Source of the DNA: an uncultured Bacteroidales bacterium
GTDB taxonomy: Bacteria; Bacteroidota; Bacteroidia; Bacteroidales; Paludibacteraceae
Assembly: GCA_902778935.1 (NCBI GenBank)
Contig: CACYZT010000002.1
Coordinates: 62,001-126,000, forward strand
Reading direction: 5' to 3'
DNA length: 64,000 nucleotides
The position numbers were made by a program, and so were the translations under genes. Below are positions 9,467-17,065 of the stretch, in pieces (position 1 is the first letter of the stretch; the number at the start of each line of letters is the position of its first letter). The notes beneath the pieces are model-generated. The model ran no database searches and had not been told where the DNA came from. It saw nothing but the letters and a program-made list of their open reading frames with translations.

Positions 9467-10501
9467 ATGGATTTACCTTCAACCCGATATTATGGCTCCA
9501 AGCGGAAATTAGTAGAGAATATCTGGTCTGCGTTGGATGGACTTCACCTTGAATACGAATCGGTTTTAGATTTGTTTGGAGGAACGGGAATTTTATCGTA
9601 TTACATGGCTTTGCAAAACAAGCACGTGATCTATAATGACATAATGGCTTTCAACTGCGAGATTGCGAAAGCCTTGTTATGTTCTCCTAAAGGAATTTTT
9701 ACCGAGGCCGATGCACATGATTTATTACGCGAAGATGTGGAATGTGACTATCTACATCATGTGAGAGATCTCTATGCCGGAGTGTATTATACTCAGGATG
9801 AAAATAATGCGATAGATATTGTCATTCAGAATATTAATAGAATACCAGAGGAACAACGAAGTAGTGCTTATTATATTCTTTTTCAAAGTTGTTTAATCAA
9901 ACGTCCCTTTAACATTTTTCATCGGAGAAATTTGAATTTGCGTGAGAATCATGTGAAATCGCGATTTGGCAATAAAACAACATGGGAGAAATCATTTGAA
10001 GTGTTGTTCTCGCAATTTACCAAAGAATTGAATCGATATCAGTTAGAGCAATTACCCAATGCTCAAATTTCTAACCAATCGGCACTCAATCTTGATATAC
10101 ATGCAGATTTGGTGTATATAGACACACCATATTTCTCTAAAAATAGTACTCCGATATCATATCACAACCGATATCATTTTTTAGAGGGACTGATGCACTA
10201 TGCAGATATTCCAGATCACATTAACTATGCTAAGACGAATCGTGAGTTGGATTTTGGTAGATGTAGAGAATTTGAGAATAAATTGACATATCTTGATGAC
10301 TTGCATCAATTGCTGGATATGCATCGTGATTCTATAATTGCATTGTCATATACGACCAATGGATATCCCTCTACGGAAGAACTGAGAGATGCTATGTCCC
10401 AGCATAAAGAGCATGCGCAAGTAATAGATCTTGGTGAGCATTCATTTGCTTTGAATAAAGACAACAATGAGCGGCATGAGGTGCTGATAGTAGGATATTA
10501 A
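9467..10501 (+). CDS. D12-class DNA adenine N6-methyltransferase
   Basis: 344 residues. It has the hallmark N-terminal Y-Y-G-S-K-R-K-L, the AdoMet-binding D-L-F-G-G-T-G at residues 35-41 and a motif IV variant D-T-P-Y at 219-222 (family norm D-P-P-Y), placing it in the D12/Dam class of adenine methylases. In this operon it may protect host DNA from the neighbouring ATPase/nuclease-like pair, or act in modification with the nucleotide enzymes downstream; both are inference. It starts 30 bp after the previous gene. The D-T-P-Y change is conservative and seen in some family members. Confidence 0.85.
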   Translation: MDLPSTRYYGSKRKLVENIWSALDGLHLEYESVLDLFGGTGILSYYMALQNKHVIYNDIMAFNCEIAKALLCSPKGIFTEADAHDLLREDVECDYLHHVRDLYAGVYYTQDENNAIDIVIQNINRIPEEQRSSAYYILFQSCLIKRPFNIFHRRNLNLRENHVKSRFGNKTTWEKSFEVLFSQFTKELNRYQLEQLPNAQISNQSALNLDIHADLVYIDTPYFSKNSTPISYHNRYHFLEGLMHYADIPDHINYAKTNRELDFGRCREFENKLTYLDDLHQLLDMHRDSIIALSYTTNGYPSTEELRDAMSQHKEHAQVIDLGEHSFALNKDNNERHEVLIVGY

Positions 10502-10518
10502 TATAAAATACTCATAAT

Positions 10519-11232
10519 ATGAAACAAATTTTTGATGTGCAATGTAAAATTAAATTGTCTCAAATTATTGGTTGGTCTCTTGTAGTAGCTACGTTGGTCA
10601 GCGGTACTATCTATTGGTTTTATCCTACATCATTGTGGGGAATGGTTATGGGTAGTCTTACCGCTGGTTTGATAGTTGCAATTATTCAGTTTCTTATGGC
10701 GAAACGAGAATATGAGATGTTAGAGAAAATAGAGGATTTAGAGTTAGTAAAAGTTCTTTATAATAGGGATGATAGAACGTACTATGAGAATTTGATTAGA
10801 AAATCTAACAAATCAATCAAGGTGATGGGAGTAACTGCGAAACGTTTCTTTGAACATTTTGCAGATACGCATAACGGTGCACCAGACAATGCACGAGTTT
10901 TACTGGTAGCAATGGAAAGAGGTGTGAACGTGCAGATATTACTGCCACATGAGGATTTTTTACCTGAAGATAAAAAAGATGCTCACCGTCAAGTAAAGCA
11001 CACTCTCCAGGAGATACAACGAAGAAATTATACGGGGAAGATTGAAATTAAATATTTTCTGCATACCCCTGCGCATAGCATTTTTATGGTAGATAATAAT
11101 TGTATAGTAGGGCCGGTGTTTGAGAGGGTAGAAAGTAAGTACACACCTGCATTGCACTTGAAGAAAGATAGTCCTTTTGCTGTAAAATATCTTGAGCACT
11201 TCGATGCAGAATGGAAATCACTAAATGGATAG
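10519..11232 (+). CDS. Membrane-anchored phospholipase D-like protein
   Basis: 237 residues. Two transmembrane helices lie at about residues 15-35 and 39-58, then a soluble domain. That domain has V-M-G-V-T-A-K-R-F-F near 95 and H-S-I-F-M-V-D near 185, followed by I-V-G-P. This resembles half of an HKD (PLD) site, but the lysine is missing (H-x5-D only), so catalysis is doubtful and a binding role is possible. It starts 17 bp after the methylase and overlaps the next gene by 8 bp, firmly within the operon. A membrane-tethered effector or sensor is an inference. Confidence 0.6.
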   Translation: MKQIFDVQCKIKLSQIIGWSLVVATLVSGTIYWFYPTSLWGMVMGSLTAGLIVAIIQFLMAKREYEMLEKIEDLELVKVLYNRDDRTYYENLIRKSNKSIKVMGVTAKRFFEHFADTHNGAPDNARVLLVAMERGVNVQILLPHEDFLPEDKKDAHRQVKHTLQEIQRRNYTGKIEIKYFLHTPAHSIFMVDNNCIVGPVFERVESKYTPALHLKKDSPFAVKYLEHFDAEWKSLNG

Positions 11233-12211
11233 AAGTTTAAAGATAGAAACATATTCTCGCATTCATATCACACTAATAGGAATGAATGTTGAAGGCTACC
11301 GTAGAAATGGAGGTATAGGTTTTTCTATTGACAGACCTACGATGATTTGTAAGTTTGTCCCATCAGATACGTTTCGGATAATAGACAATCGTTCGGATGC
11401 CTTAAATTATCAGGAACACGAGAGGTTACTAAGTCATTTAAAAGATCTTTATTTGCGTTATGGATGTGTTAGAACTTTTGAATGTACTATAGAAAGTGAC
11501 ATCATTCCGCATTGCGGTTTTGGTTCTTCTACGATGTTATATCTGTCAGTCACAGAGGCACTTTTCATACTCAATAATGTTCAATACAGTCGTGAGCAAT
11601 TGGTAAAAGCATCTGGAAGAGGAGGTACGTCCGGTATAGGAATCAATACCTATTTCGATGGTGGCTTTATATGTGATATTGGTGTTAAGAATACAGGTGG
11701 CAAAACCTCAATAACTCCCTCTTCTATATCGGAGAATGATAATCAGCCATTTGTGGTATATCGGCACTTAATGCCCCAATGGGAATTTGGTGTTTGTATA
11801 TCTAGACAACTTGGATTTCTTACGGAAAAAGAAGAGGTATCTTTCTTTGATCATATAAGATCTATTAATCAGTCTGAGATAAACGAAATATTATATCACG
11901 CAATATATGGTATAGTTGCTTCAATAGAAGAGAATGATTTCGCGACATTTAAGAAAGCAATAAAACATATTCAGAGCACCCAATGGAAATCATTAGAACG
12001 TTCGATTTACGGAAAGGAAATAGAATCAATCGAACAAATACTATATGATAACGGAGCAGATGCCGTAGGTATGTCAAGTTTAGGCCCGTTGCTTTTCTTT
12101 ACTTCTAATAACGTAGATCAAGTCGTTAAAAATATTAATAATAAGCATCAGGATTTGGTATGTTTCAAAACTCAATCCAATAATTCTCCACGTTTATTAT
12201 CAATACTATGA
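11225..12211 (+). CDS. GHMP-family protein similar to beta-RFAP synthase
   Basis: 328 residues. A GHMP phosphate-binding loop, I-P-H-C-G-F-G-S-S-T, lies at about 94-103, and G-R-G-G-T-S-G-I-G-I-N at 131-141 runs into F-D-G-G-F, the pattern I associate with beta-ribofuranosylaminobenzene 5'-phosphate synthase. That enzyme couples PRPP with p-hydroxy/aminobenzoate in methanopterin synthesis, a pathway not expected in Bacteroidales, so a different PRPP- or nucleotide-related reaction seems likely here. It overlaps both neighbours (8 and 4 bp), so is translationally coupled to the HAM1/kinase fusion. Confidence 0.65.
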   Translation: MDRSLKIETYSRIHITLIGMNVEGYRRNGGIGFSIDRPTMICKFVPSDTFRIIDNRSDALNYQEHERLLSHLKDLYLRYGCVRTFECTIESDIIPHCGFGSSTMLYLSVTEALFILNNVQYSREQLVKASGRGGTSGIGINTYFDGGFICDIGVKNTGGKTSITPSSISENDNQPFVVYRHLMPQWEFGVCISRQLGFLTEKEEVSFFDHIRSINQSEINEILYHAIYGIVASIEENDFATFKKAIKHIQSTQWKSLERSIYGKEIESIEQILYDNGADAVGMSSLGPLLFFTSNNVDQVVKNINNKHQDLVCFKTQSNNSPRLLSIL

Positions 12212-13827
12212 AACTATATTTCATTACATCTAATCGTGCTAAGTTGGCTAATGCTAAGCATATTTGCAAAGATTATGATATCGCCATAGTTCCGCACAAA
12301 AAACTATTCTACGGTTATGGATATCAGGAACCGCGTATTCAATTTCGTGAGCAATTGTTAGAATCAAGTATAGAAAGTGCGATTCGTAGATGGGAGAAAT
12401 ATGTTCATGGTCGAGCAAATGATAGTTTCTTCTTTATAGAAGATACGTCTGTAAGAATAGCAGCTCTGAGTAACGAAAATGAAGAGGTTCCAGGTGTAGA
12501 TGTGAAGTATTGGATGGAGGACATGACATTTGATAAATTAGATGCGCTATTGAAGGAGAGAGGGAATGATCGATCAGCGCGTGTGATGTCTCATGTCATT
12601 TTGTATATTCCTCCCCAAGTTCGCAAACAAATAGGGAAGGACAATGAGTATATTCGATTTACAAGTCATACCGATGGAATTATTTCGGAAAAAGAGCACG
12701 AGATTCAAACGAATATACTTTATCCGTGGCTAGATAATAAAACTTTTAATAAATGGTTTGTCCCGAATGGAGAAAGTATGCCGATGAGCTTATTGGACAT
12801 TGCAAGTGCTGACAGGTGTGATTTTAGGCGCGGAGCATTTGAACAAATGATTCATTTTCTTCAAGACTATAAGTTGTTAAAGCCGAAAAGAGGAGATATA
12901 AATATTATATCCCCAAAACTCTTTTCAAAGCGATTATTGTTTTGTGGAGAGACTTGTGCCGGAAAGTCAACAGCTGGTCGTTACTTATTGGAGAAATATG
13001 GACTATACCATATAGAGGCAAGTGACTTTATGGGTGTTATCTATCATGAGACATGTGGCAAGGATACAACAATAAACAAGCATGATTTTGCATCGAGACT
13101 TTTAAAAGCAGAACCAACTGTTATAGCAGAGCAAGTGGTTCAATATATTATGAGCAAGGGATTAGAGGATAGTTTTGTCGTAACGGGTTTTCGTAATAAT
13201 GAGGAGATAGATTATTTTGTTAAAAACTTTGCTATTCTAGATGAGTATTCCTTTTATATCGAATCAAGTGAGGGTGTTCGATTTGATAGATGGGTGCGTA
13301 GACGACGAGATCCACACGCTGTATATTCCAGGGAAGAATTTGCAAGAATCAATGATGTGCAAAGCGGGATGGGAGTTTGTGAAATTAAAAATAGAAAGGG
13401 AATCCAAATTATCAAGAATGACTTTAAAAATCATAAATCGTATTATGATGCATTAGATAATGTCGTAAGCGATATTGACACTATATATGAAGAAAAAGTA
13501 GCAGACAGAATAAAGCATTTTCAGAATACAAAACAATTGTCGCTGGAGAAGTGTATATTATTGACACTTGCGTTTGAGTATTTGACAGATGAGAATATAT
13601 ATTTTACGACAGCTCAGATTGCTAAAAAAATTAATGCATTATTTCCGTCTATAGAAAGAAAAAAAAACAAAAACAATGTAAGCCGTTATTTCAATATGTC
13701 TTTGTATCCATACTATGAATTAAGTACACGAGAAGAAAAGATTGTCTACAAATTATCCCCACTTGGATATTCAGAGGCATTGCTGATGCTTAAACATTTG
13801 GAAAATAAAAAAATAGGCATTAAATAG
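12208..13827 (+). CDS. HAM1-like NTP pyrophosphatase / P-loop kinase / C-terminal domain fusion
   Basis: 539 residues with three parts. Residues 1-220 resemble non-canonical purine NTP pyrophosphatases: T-S-N-R-A-K at 7-12, then F-I-E-D-T-S-V near 76-82 and V-P-G-V-D-V-K near 94. Residues 240-420 are a P-loop kinase: G-E-T-C-A-G-K-S-T at 247-255, V-V-T-G-F-R-N-N-E-E near 324, R-F-D-R-W-V-R-R-R-R near 358, like dephospho-CoA-kinase/UPF0200 proteins. The C-terminal 90 residues look helical, possibly winged-helix. ATGA overlap with the GHMP gene. Such a fusion suggests cleaning or making an unusual nucleotide; I do not know a characterised equivalent. Confidence 0.75.
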   Translation: MKLYFITSNRAKLANAKHICKDYDIAIVPHKKLFYGYGYQEPRIQFREQLLESSIESAIRRWEKYVHGRANDSFFFIEDTSVRIAALSNENEEVPGVDVKYWMEDMTFDKLDALLKERGNDRSARVMSHVILYIPPQVRKQIGKDNEYIRFTSHTDGIISEKEHEIQTNILYPWLDNKTFNKWFVPNGESMPMSLLDIASADRCDFRRGAFEQMIHFLQDYKLLKPKRGDINIISPKLFSKRLLFCGETCAGKSTAGRYLLEKYGLYHIEASDFMGVIYHETCGKDTTINKHDFASRLLKAEPTVIAEQVVQYIMSKGLEDSFVVTGFRNNEEIDYFVKNFAILDEYSFYIESSEGVRFDRWVRRRRDPHAVYSREEFARINDVQSGMGVCEIKNRKGIQIIKNDFKNHKSYYDALDNVVSDIDTIYEEKVADRIKHFQNTKQLSLEKCILLTLAFEYLTDENIYFTTAQIAKKINALFPSIERKKNKNNVSRYFNMSLYPYYELSTREEKIVYKLSPLGYSEALLMLKHLENKKIGIK

Positions 13828-13878
13828 TTATTAGACACCATAAGTTTGTTATTCGACACAAATAATTCATTTTTTTGA

Positions 13879-13887
13879 TAAATTTGC
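13879..13887 (+). promoter_or_regulatory. Probable -7 box for the sugar-phosphate transferase gene
   Basis: TAAATTTGC lies 44 bp before the ATG at 13932. The upstream box is not the usual TTGCATAT; instead TTATTAGACA and TTATTCGACA occur at about 13828 and 13849. The TTATTCGACA word also occurs twice at 19228-19270, once within another promoter, so it may be an operator or alternative -33 region. Confidence 0.5.
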
Positions 13888-13931
13888 GCATATAAGATTT
13901 TAAAATTTTGCACACAAAAATCGGTCGAGCT

Positions 13932-14918
13932 ATGAACATATATCTTACTTATTGTATAATCTTCGTTCTTTTGTTGGCAATAGAACTGATTTATTTCCGT
14001 GTTGCGGATAAGTTTAATATTATCGACAAGCCGAACGAGCGGTCGTCGCATAGTTCGGTGGTACTGCGGGGAGGTGGCGTCATATTCCTATTTGGAGCAT
14101 GGATTTGGAGTGCTTTCTTCGGATTTCATTATCCGTGGTTTCTTGCCGGATTGACCATCGTATGCGGCATCAGTTTCTGGGATGATGTTCGTTCCCTACC
14201 CGACTCTATGCGGCTTATAGCGCAGTTCACAGCTATGTTTTTGATGTTTGCAGAATTTGGAATTCTGAACTGGGAGAGCTGGTGGATAATCATCTTAGCT
14301 TTGATTATCTGCGTGGGAATTATCAATGCGTACAACTTCATGGACGGCGTCAACGGCATCACCGGCGGATATTCATTTGCGGTACTGATTCCGTTAATGA
14401 TACTCAACCACTCGTTGCATTTCATTGAGATGTCTTATCTCGTTGTAGCGGCTATCGCGTGTGTCGTATTCAGTTACTTCAATTTCCGTCCGAAAGGAAA
14501 GGCAAAGTGCTTTGCCGGGGATGTAGGCAGTATCGGTATGGCCTTTATCGTGTTGTTGCCATTAGGAAAACTGATTTTGCAGACCGGAGATTTTAGCTAT
14601 ATCATTCTGCTTGTTGTGTATGGCGTAGATACCATCTTGACCATCTGCCATCGTATCATGCTGCATGAGAATCTCGGACAAGCGCACCGCAAACATGCTT
14701 ATCAACTCATGGCCAATGAATTGCATATCCCTCATGAGGTTGTTTCGCTGTCCTATATGGCGATTCAGTTAATTGTATCGCTGGGATTGGTGTACATCAG
14801 CCATTGGCACTGGGTATATGCTATTGTCGCGATTGTTGTCCTATGCGCAGCATACCTCATTTTTATGAAGAAGTATTATCATTTGCATGCAGAGTACCTG
14901 CAAAGCCTTGAGGGATGA
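13932..14918 (+). CDS. MraY/WecA-like undecaprenyl-phosphate sugar-1-phosphate transferase
   Basis: 328 residues, about ten membrane helices. Family motifs: D-K-P-N-E-R-S-S-H near residue 33, N-A-Y-N-F-M-D-G-V-N-G near 135, F-A-G-D-V-G-S near 196 and H-R-K-H-A-Y-Q near 255. It transfers a HexNAc-1-phosphate from a UDP-sugar to undecaprenyl phosphate at the inner membrane, the first lipid-linked step of O-antigen or capsule synthesis. The start is the ATG after the promoter box at 13879 rather than the in-frame codon at 13908. It is probably the normal partner of the epimerase at 2752. Confidence 0.88.
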   Translation: MNIYLTYCIIFVLLLAIELIYFRVADKFNIIDKPNERSSHSSVVLRGGGVIFLFGAWIWSAFFGFHYPWFLAGLTIVCGISFWDDVRSLPDSMRLIAQFTAMFLMFAEFGILNWESWWIIILALIICVGIINAYNFMDGVNGITGGYSFAVLIPLMILNHSLHFIEMSYLVVAAIACVVFSYFNFRPKGKAKCFAGDVGSIGMAFIVLLPLGKLILQTGDFSYIILLVVYGVDTILTICHRIMLHENLGQAHRKHAYQLMANELHIPHEVVSLSYMAIQLIVSLGLVYISHWHWVYAIVAIVVLCAAYLIFMKKYYHLHAEYLQSLEG

Positions 14919-14920
14919 AA

Positions 14921-14966
14921 GGGTTTAAGAGTTCAAGGGTTCAAGAAGTTTAAGAAGTTTAAGAGT
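14921..14966 (+). repeat. Simple-word array (GTTTAAGA/GTTCAAGG)
   Basis: A run of near-repeats GGGTTTAAGA, GTTCAAGG, GTTCAAGA, GTTTAAGA fills the whole gap between the transferase and wbuC, up to the wbuC start. The same word family recurs at 23581-23602. Confidence 0.7.
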
Positions 14967-15368
14967 ATGGTAATAACGAACGAATTATTAAATCATCTCA
15001 GCGCACAGGCGAAGGTTAATCCGCGATTGAGGCAGAACTATGACTTGCGCAATTCGGATGCAGACCAGAGTCAACGGATGCTGAATGCATTAGAGCCGGG
15101 GACCATTGTGCCTATTCATCGACACAGGACATCGTCAGAGATTGTGACGATTGTGCGCGGTGCCATACGTGAATATTTCTATGACGAGAACGGGACGGTG
15201 ACGGAAACGATTGAGTTACGCCATGGTTGTTCCGTGCCGCTATTGGTTGTCCTGAAGGGTGTATGGCATAACCTGGAATGCCTTGAGCCGGATACCATCA
15301 TCTACGAAAGCAAAGACGGAGCGTACCAGCCCATGGCTGCAGAGGATGTGATGGCGGTTCATGGTTAA
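14967..15368 (+). CDS. wbuC: WbuC-family cupin-fold metalloprotein
   Basis: 133 residues. The cupin core is visible as G-T-I-V-P-I-H-R-H-R-T-S-S-E around 48-61 (two His and one Glu of the metal site) and a late G-V-W-H-N-L-E. The lead-in L-R-Q-N-Y-D-L-R-N-S and Q-S-Q-R-M-L-N-A-L-E-P-G are typical of WbuC proteins found in O-antigen loci; their reaction is not established. The C-terminal codons run into a GGTTCAT word array, so the last few residues may derive from repeat sequence. Confidence 0.85.
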   Translation: MVITNELLNHLSAQAKVNPRLRQNYDLRNSDADQSQRMLNALEPGTIVPIHRHRTSSEIVTIVRGAIREYFYDENGTVTETIELRHGCSVPLLVVLKGVWHNLECLEPDTIIYESKDGAYQPMAAEDVMAVHG

Positions 15369-15444
15369 GGGGGATGAATGGTTCACGGTTAACGATTCAT
15401 GGTGATGGATGGTTCACGGTTCACGGTTCATGGTTAATGGTTAC
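15357..15444 (+). repeat. GGTTCAT/GGTTAAT/GGTTCAC word array
   Basis: About ten degenerate copies of a 7-bp word GGTT(C/A)A(T/C) run from the last codons of wbuC to just before the 53-bp promoter repeat. One of at least eight such arrays in this window. Confidence 0.85.
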
Positions 15445-15463
15445 GATTTTTTGAAAAAAATCT

Positions 15464-15516
15464 GCAAAAAGAATGGCATATGCTTGCATATGTCATTTAT
15501 TTTTTGTAATTTTGCG
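15464..15516 (+). repeat. 53-bp perfect repeat carrying a promoter, copy 2
   Basis: Identical over 53 bases to 7453-7505. The copies lie 8,011 bp apart in direct orientation, so recombination between them would remove the six-gene operon plus the transferase and wbuC. Confidence 0.95.
15484..15515 (+). promoter_or_regulatory. Promoter of the DUF4143 ATPase gene
   Basis: TTGCATAT at 15484-15491 and TAATTTTGC at 15507-15515, box starts 23 bp apart. The transcript would begin just before the 33-bp tandem repeat leader and reach the ATG at 15612. Confidence 0.8.
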
Positions 15517-15525
15517 CCGAATTTG

Positions 15526-15611
15526 TTGGAAAAACGGACAAAATGCGGACAATATACATTGGAAAAAAGGACAAAACAAGCAAAATTAGTATTGAAAAAA
15601 CGGACAAAGTT
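15526..15611 (+). repeat. 33-bp period tandem repeat in the leader of the ATPase gene
   Basis: The core TTGGAAAAACGGACAAAA recurs with small changes at 15526, 15559 and 15592, an exact 33-bp period. It fills the stretch between promoter and start codon. In another frame it encodes an 11-residue repeat (L-E-K-R-T-K), but no good start exists there, so a regulatory or coding-relic origin is equally possible. Confidence 0.8.
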
Positions 15612-16955
15612 ATGCTTAATCGACACATTGACAGCGTAATAGAACGGCATTATGCCACAACCAAGAAGGCTTTGCTACTTTCCGGAGCAAGACAGGTAGG
15701 TAAAACATTTGCTATCAGACGATACGCCAAGCAAGCCGGTTTGGATCTAGTAGAGATGAATTTCCTCCTACAACCTGAAACGAAGCGTATTCCGGAGGGT
15801 GCAGCGAACGTACAGGAACTACTGCTGCGTATCTCTGCATATGCCAATAGGCCGTTAGAGCCCGGCAAGACGCTAATCTTCTTTGACGAAGTGGAGGAGT
15901 ACGCAGATATCCTAACGTGGGTAAAAGCACTGGTGGATGAGGGACGATTCAAATATGCGTTGAGCGGTTCGTTGTTAGGATTAGAACTGAATGACGTCCG
16001 TTCTGAACCGGTTGGATATATGTCCGAATTCCAGATGTTTCCATTGGATTTCGAAGAGTTCATCCGTAATTTGGGAGTATCGGAAGATGTGCTGAAATCA
16101 GTACATGAATCGTGGGAGCAGCACAAGTTGGTGGACAATTATATACATGAGAAGTTGATTCGTTTGTTCAATCTCTACTTGATAGTCGGAGGTATGCCGG
16201 CTGCGGTGCAGACGTATGTGGATACGAACGATTTGCAACGCGTACTGCTGGAGCAACAATCTATTCTAACGCTATATCGGAGAGATATTGCACGCTACGA
16301 TCCGGACGACAAACTCTACATCAATGATATTTTCGAGTTGATTCCATCTGAACTGAACGCCAAGAACAAACGTTTCATCCTCAAGGATCTCAACGAGCAC
16401 ATCAAGTTCTCTCGGCACGAGAACAGTTTTGTATGGCTACGCGATGCAGATATGGCGCTGCCCACCTACAATGTAGAGGAACCGCGTGTGCCGCTAAAAC
16501 TGAATGAATTGCGCAATCTATTCAAGTTGTTCCAAAACGACGTGGGTCTTTTGGCATCGCAGTACGTAGGAGGTATTCAGCTGAAGATACTGCAAGGCGA
16601 CGTAAATATCAATAACGGAGCAATATACGAGAATGCAGTGGCGCAGGAACTGCATGCACATGGATGGAAATTGCGGTATTTCAACAGCAAGAAGCAAGGT
16701 GAGGTGGATTTTCTGTTAGAGCAAGACGATGTGATTATTCCGTTAGAAGTGAAGTCCGGGAAGGACTATCAGCGGCATGCGGCATTGAGCAATATAATGA
16801 AGAATAAGGAGTATGGAATTCATCGTGCGATTGTGCTGAGTAATGATAATCTATCCGAGAGCGAAAATGTTGTGTATGCACCGATTTATATGACGATGTT
16901 CCTGCATCATCGTGAGCCACAAGAACCGATGGTGTATAAGCCAGAGTTGCCGTAG
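15612..16955 (+). CDS. AAA ATPase with C-terminal DUF4143-type nuclease-like domain
   Basis: 447 residues from the ATG at 15612; an in-frame ATG at 15543 would lie inside the tandem-repeat leader. Walker A S-G-A-R-Q-V-G-K-T-F is near residues 23-32 and Walker B I-F-F-D-E-V-E near 87. The C-terminal half ends with E-V-D-F-L-L-E then L-E-V-K-S-G-K-D near 380, the restriction-endonuclease-like fold of DUF4143. Members are widespread in Bacteroidales, often in many copies; their function is unknown, with mobile or defence roles suggested. It shares its promoter sequence with the ATPase at 7525. Confidence 0.85.
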   Translation: MLNRHIDSVIERHYATTKKALLLSGARQVGKTFAIRRYAKQAGLDLVEMNFLLQPETKRIPEGAANVQELLLRISAYANRPLEPGKTLIFFDEVEEYADILTWVKALVDEGRFKYALSGSLLGLELNDVRSEPVGYMSEFQMFPLDFEEFIRNLGVSEDVLKSVHESWEQHKLVDNYIHEKLIRLFNLYLIVGGMPAAVQTYVDTNDLQRVLLEQQSILTLYRRDIARYDPDDKLYINDIFELIPSELNAKNKRFILKDLNEHIKFSRHENSFVWLRDADMALPTYNVEEPRVPLKLNELRNLFKLFQNDVGLLASQYVGGIQLKILQGDVNINNGAIYENAVAQELHAHGWKLRYFNSKKQGEVDFLLEQDDVIIPLEVKSGKDYQRHAALSNIMKNKEYGIHRAIVLSNDNLSESENVVYAPIYMTMFLHHREPQEPMVYKPELP

Positions 16956-16987
16956 AAATAAAAGTTCTTAGCCACAAGGGCATGATT

Positions 16988-17020
16988 AATTCATGGTTAA
17001 TGATTAAGGGTTAATGATTT
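16988..17020 (+). repeat. GGTTAAT word array
   Basis: Degenerate repeats of ATGGTTAATGATTAAGGGTTAATG lie between the ATPase and recQ. Same family as the arrays at 15357, 22932, 25184 and 35264. Confidence 0.7.
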
Positions 17021-17065
17021 TTGAAAAATACGGGGAAAGTATAAAAAGAATGGGGAGTTGTGTCA

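Noticed and set aside
5518-13827. Prophage or integrative element
   Set aside because: No integrase, capsid, terminase, portal, relaxase or conjugation gene is visible.
7453-15516. Composite transposon bounded by the 53-bp repeats
   Set aside because: The repeats are direct, lack terminal inverted ends and no transposase or integrase lies between; each is simply a promoter region.
15409-15639. Possible small protein with 11-residue L-E-K-R-T-K repeats
   Set aside because: It crosses a word array, the promoter and the leader of the ATPase gene; no ribosome site fits. Better explained as the 33-bp DNA repeat read in another frame.
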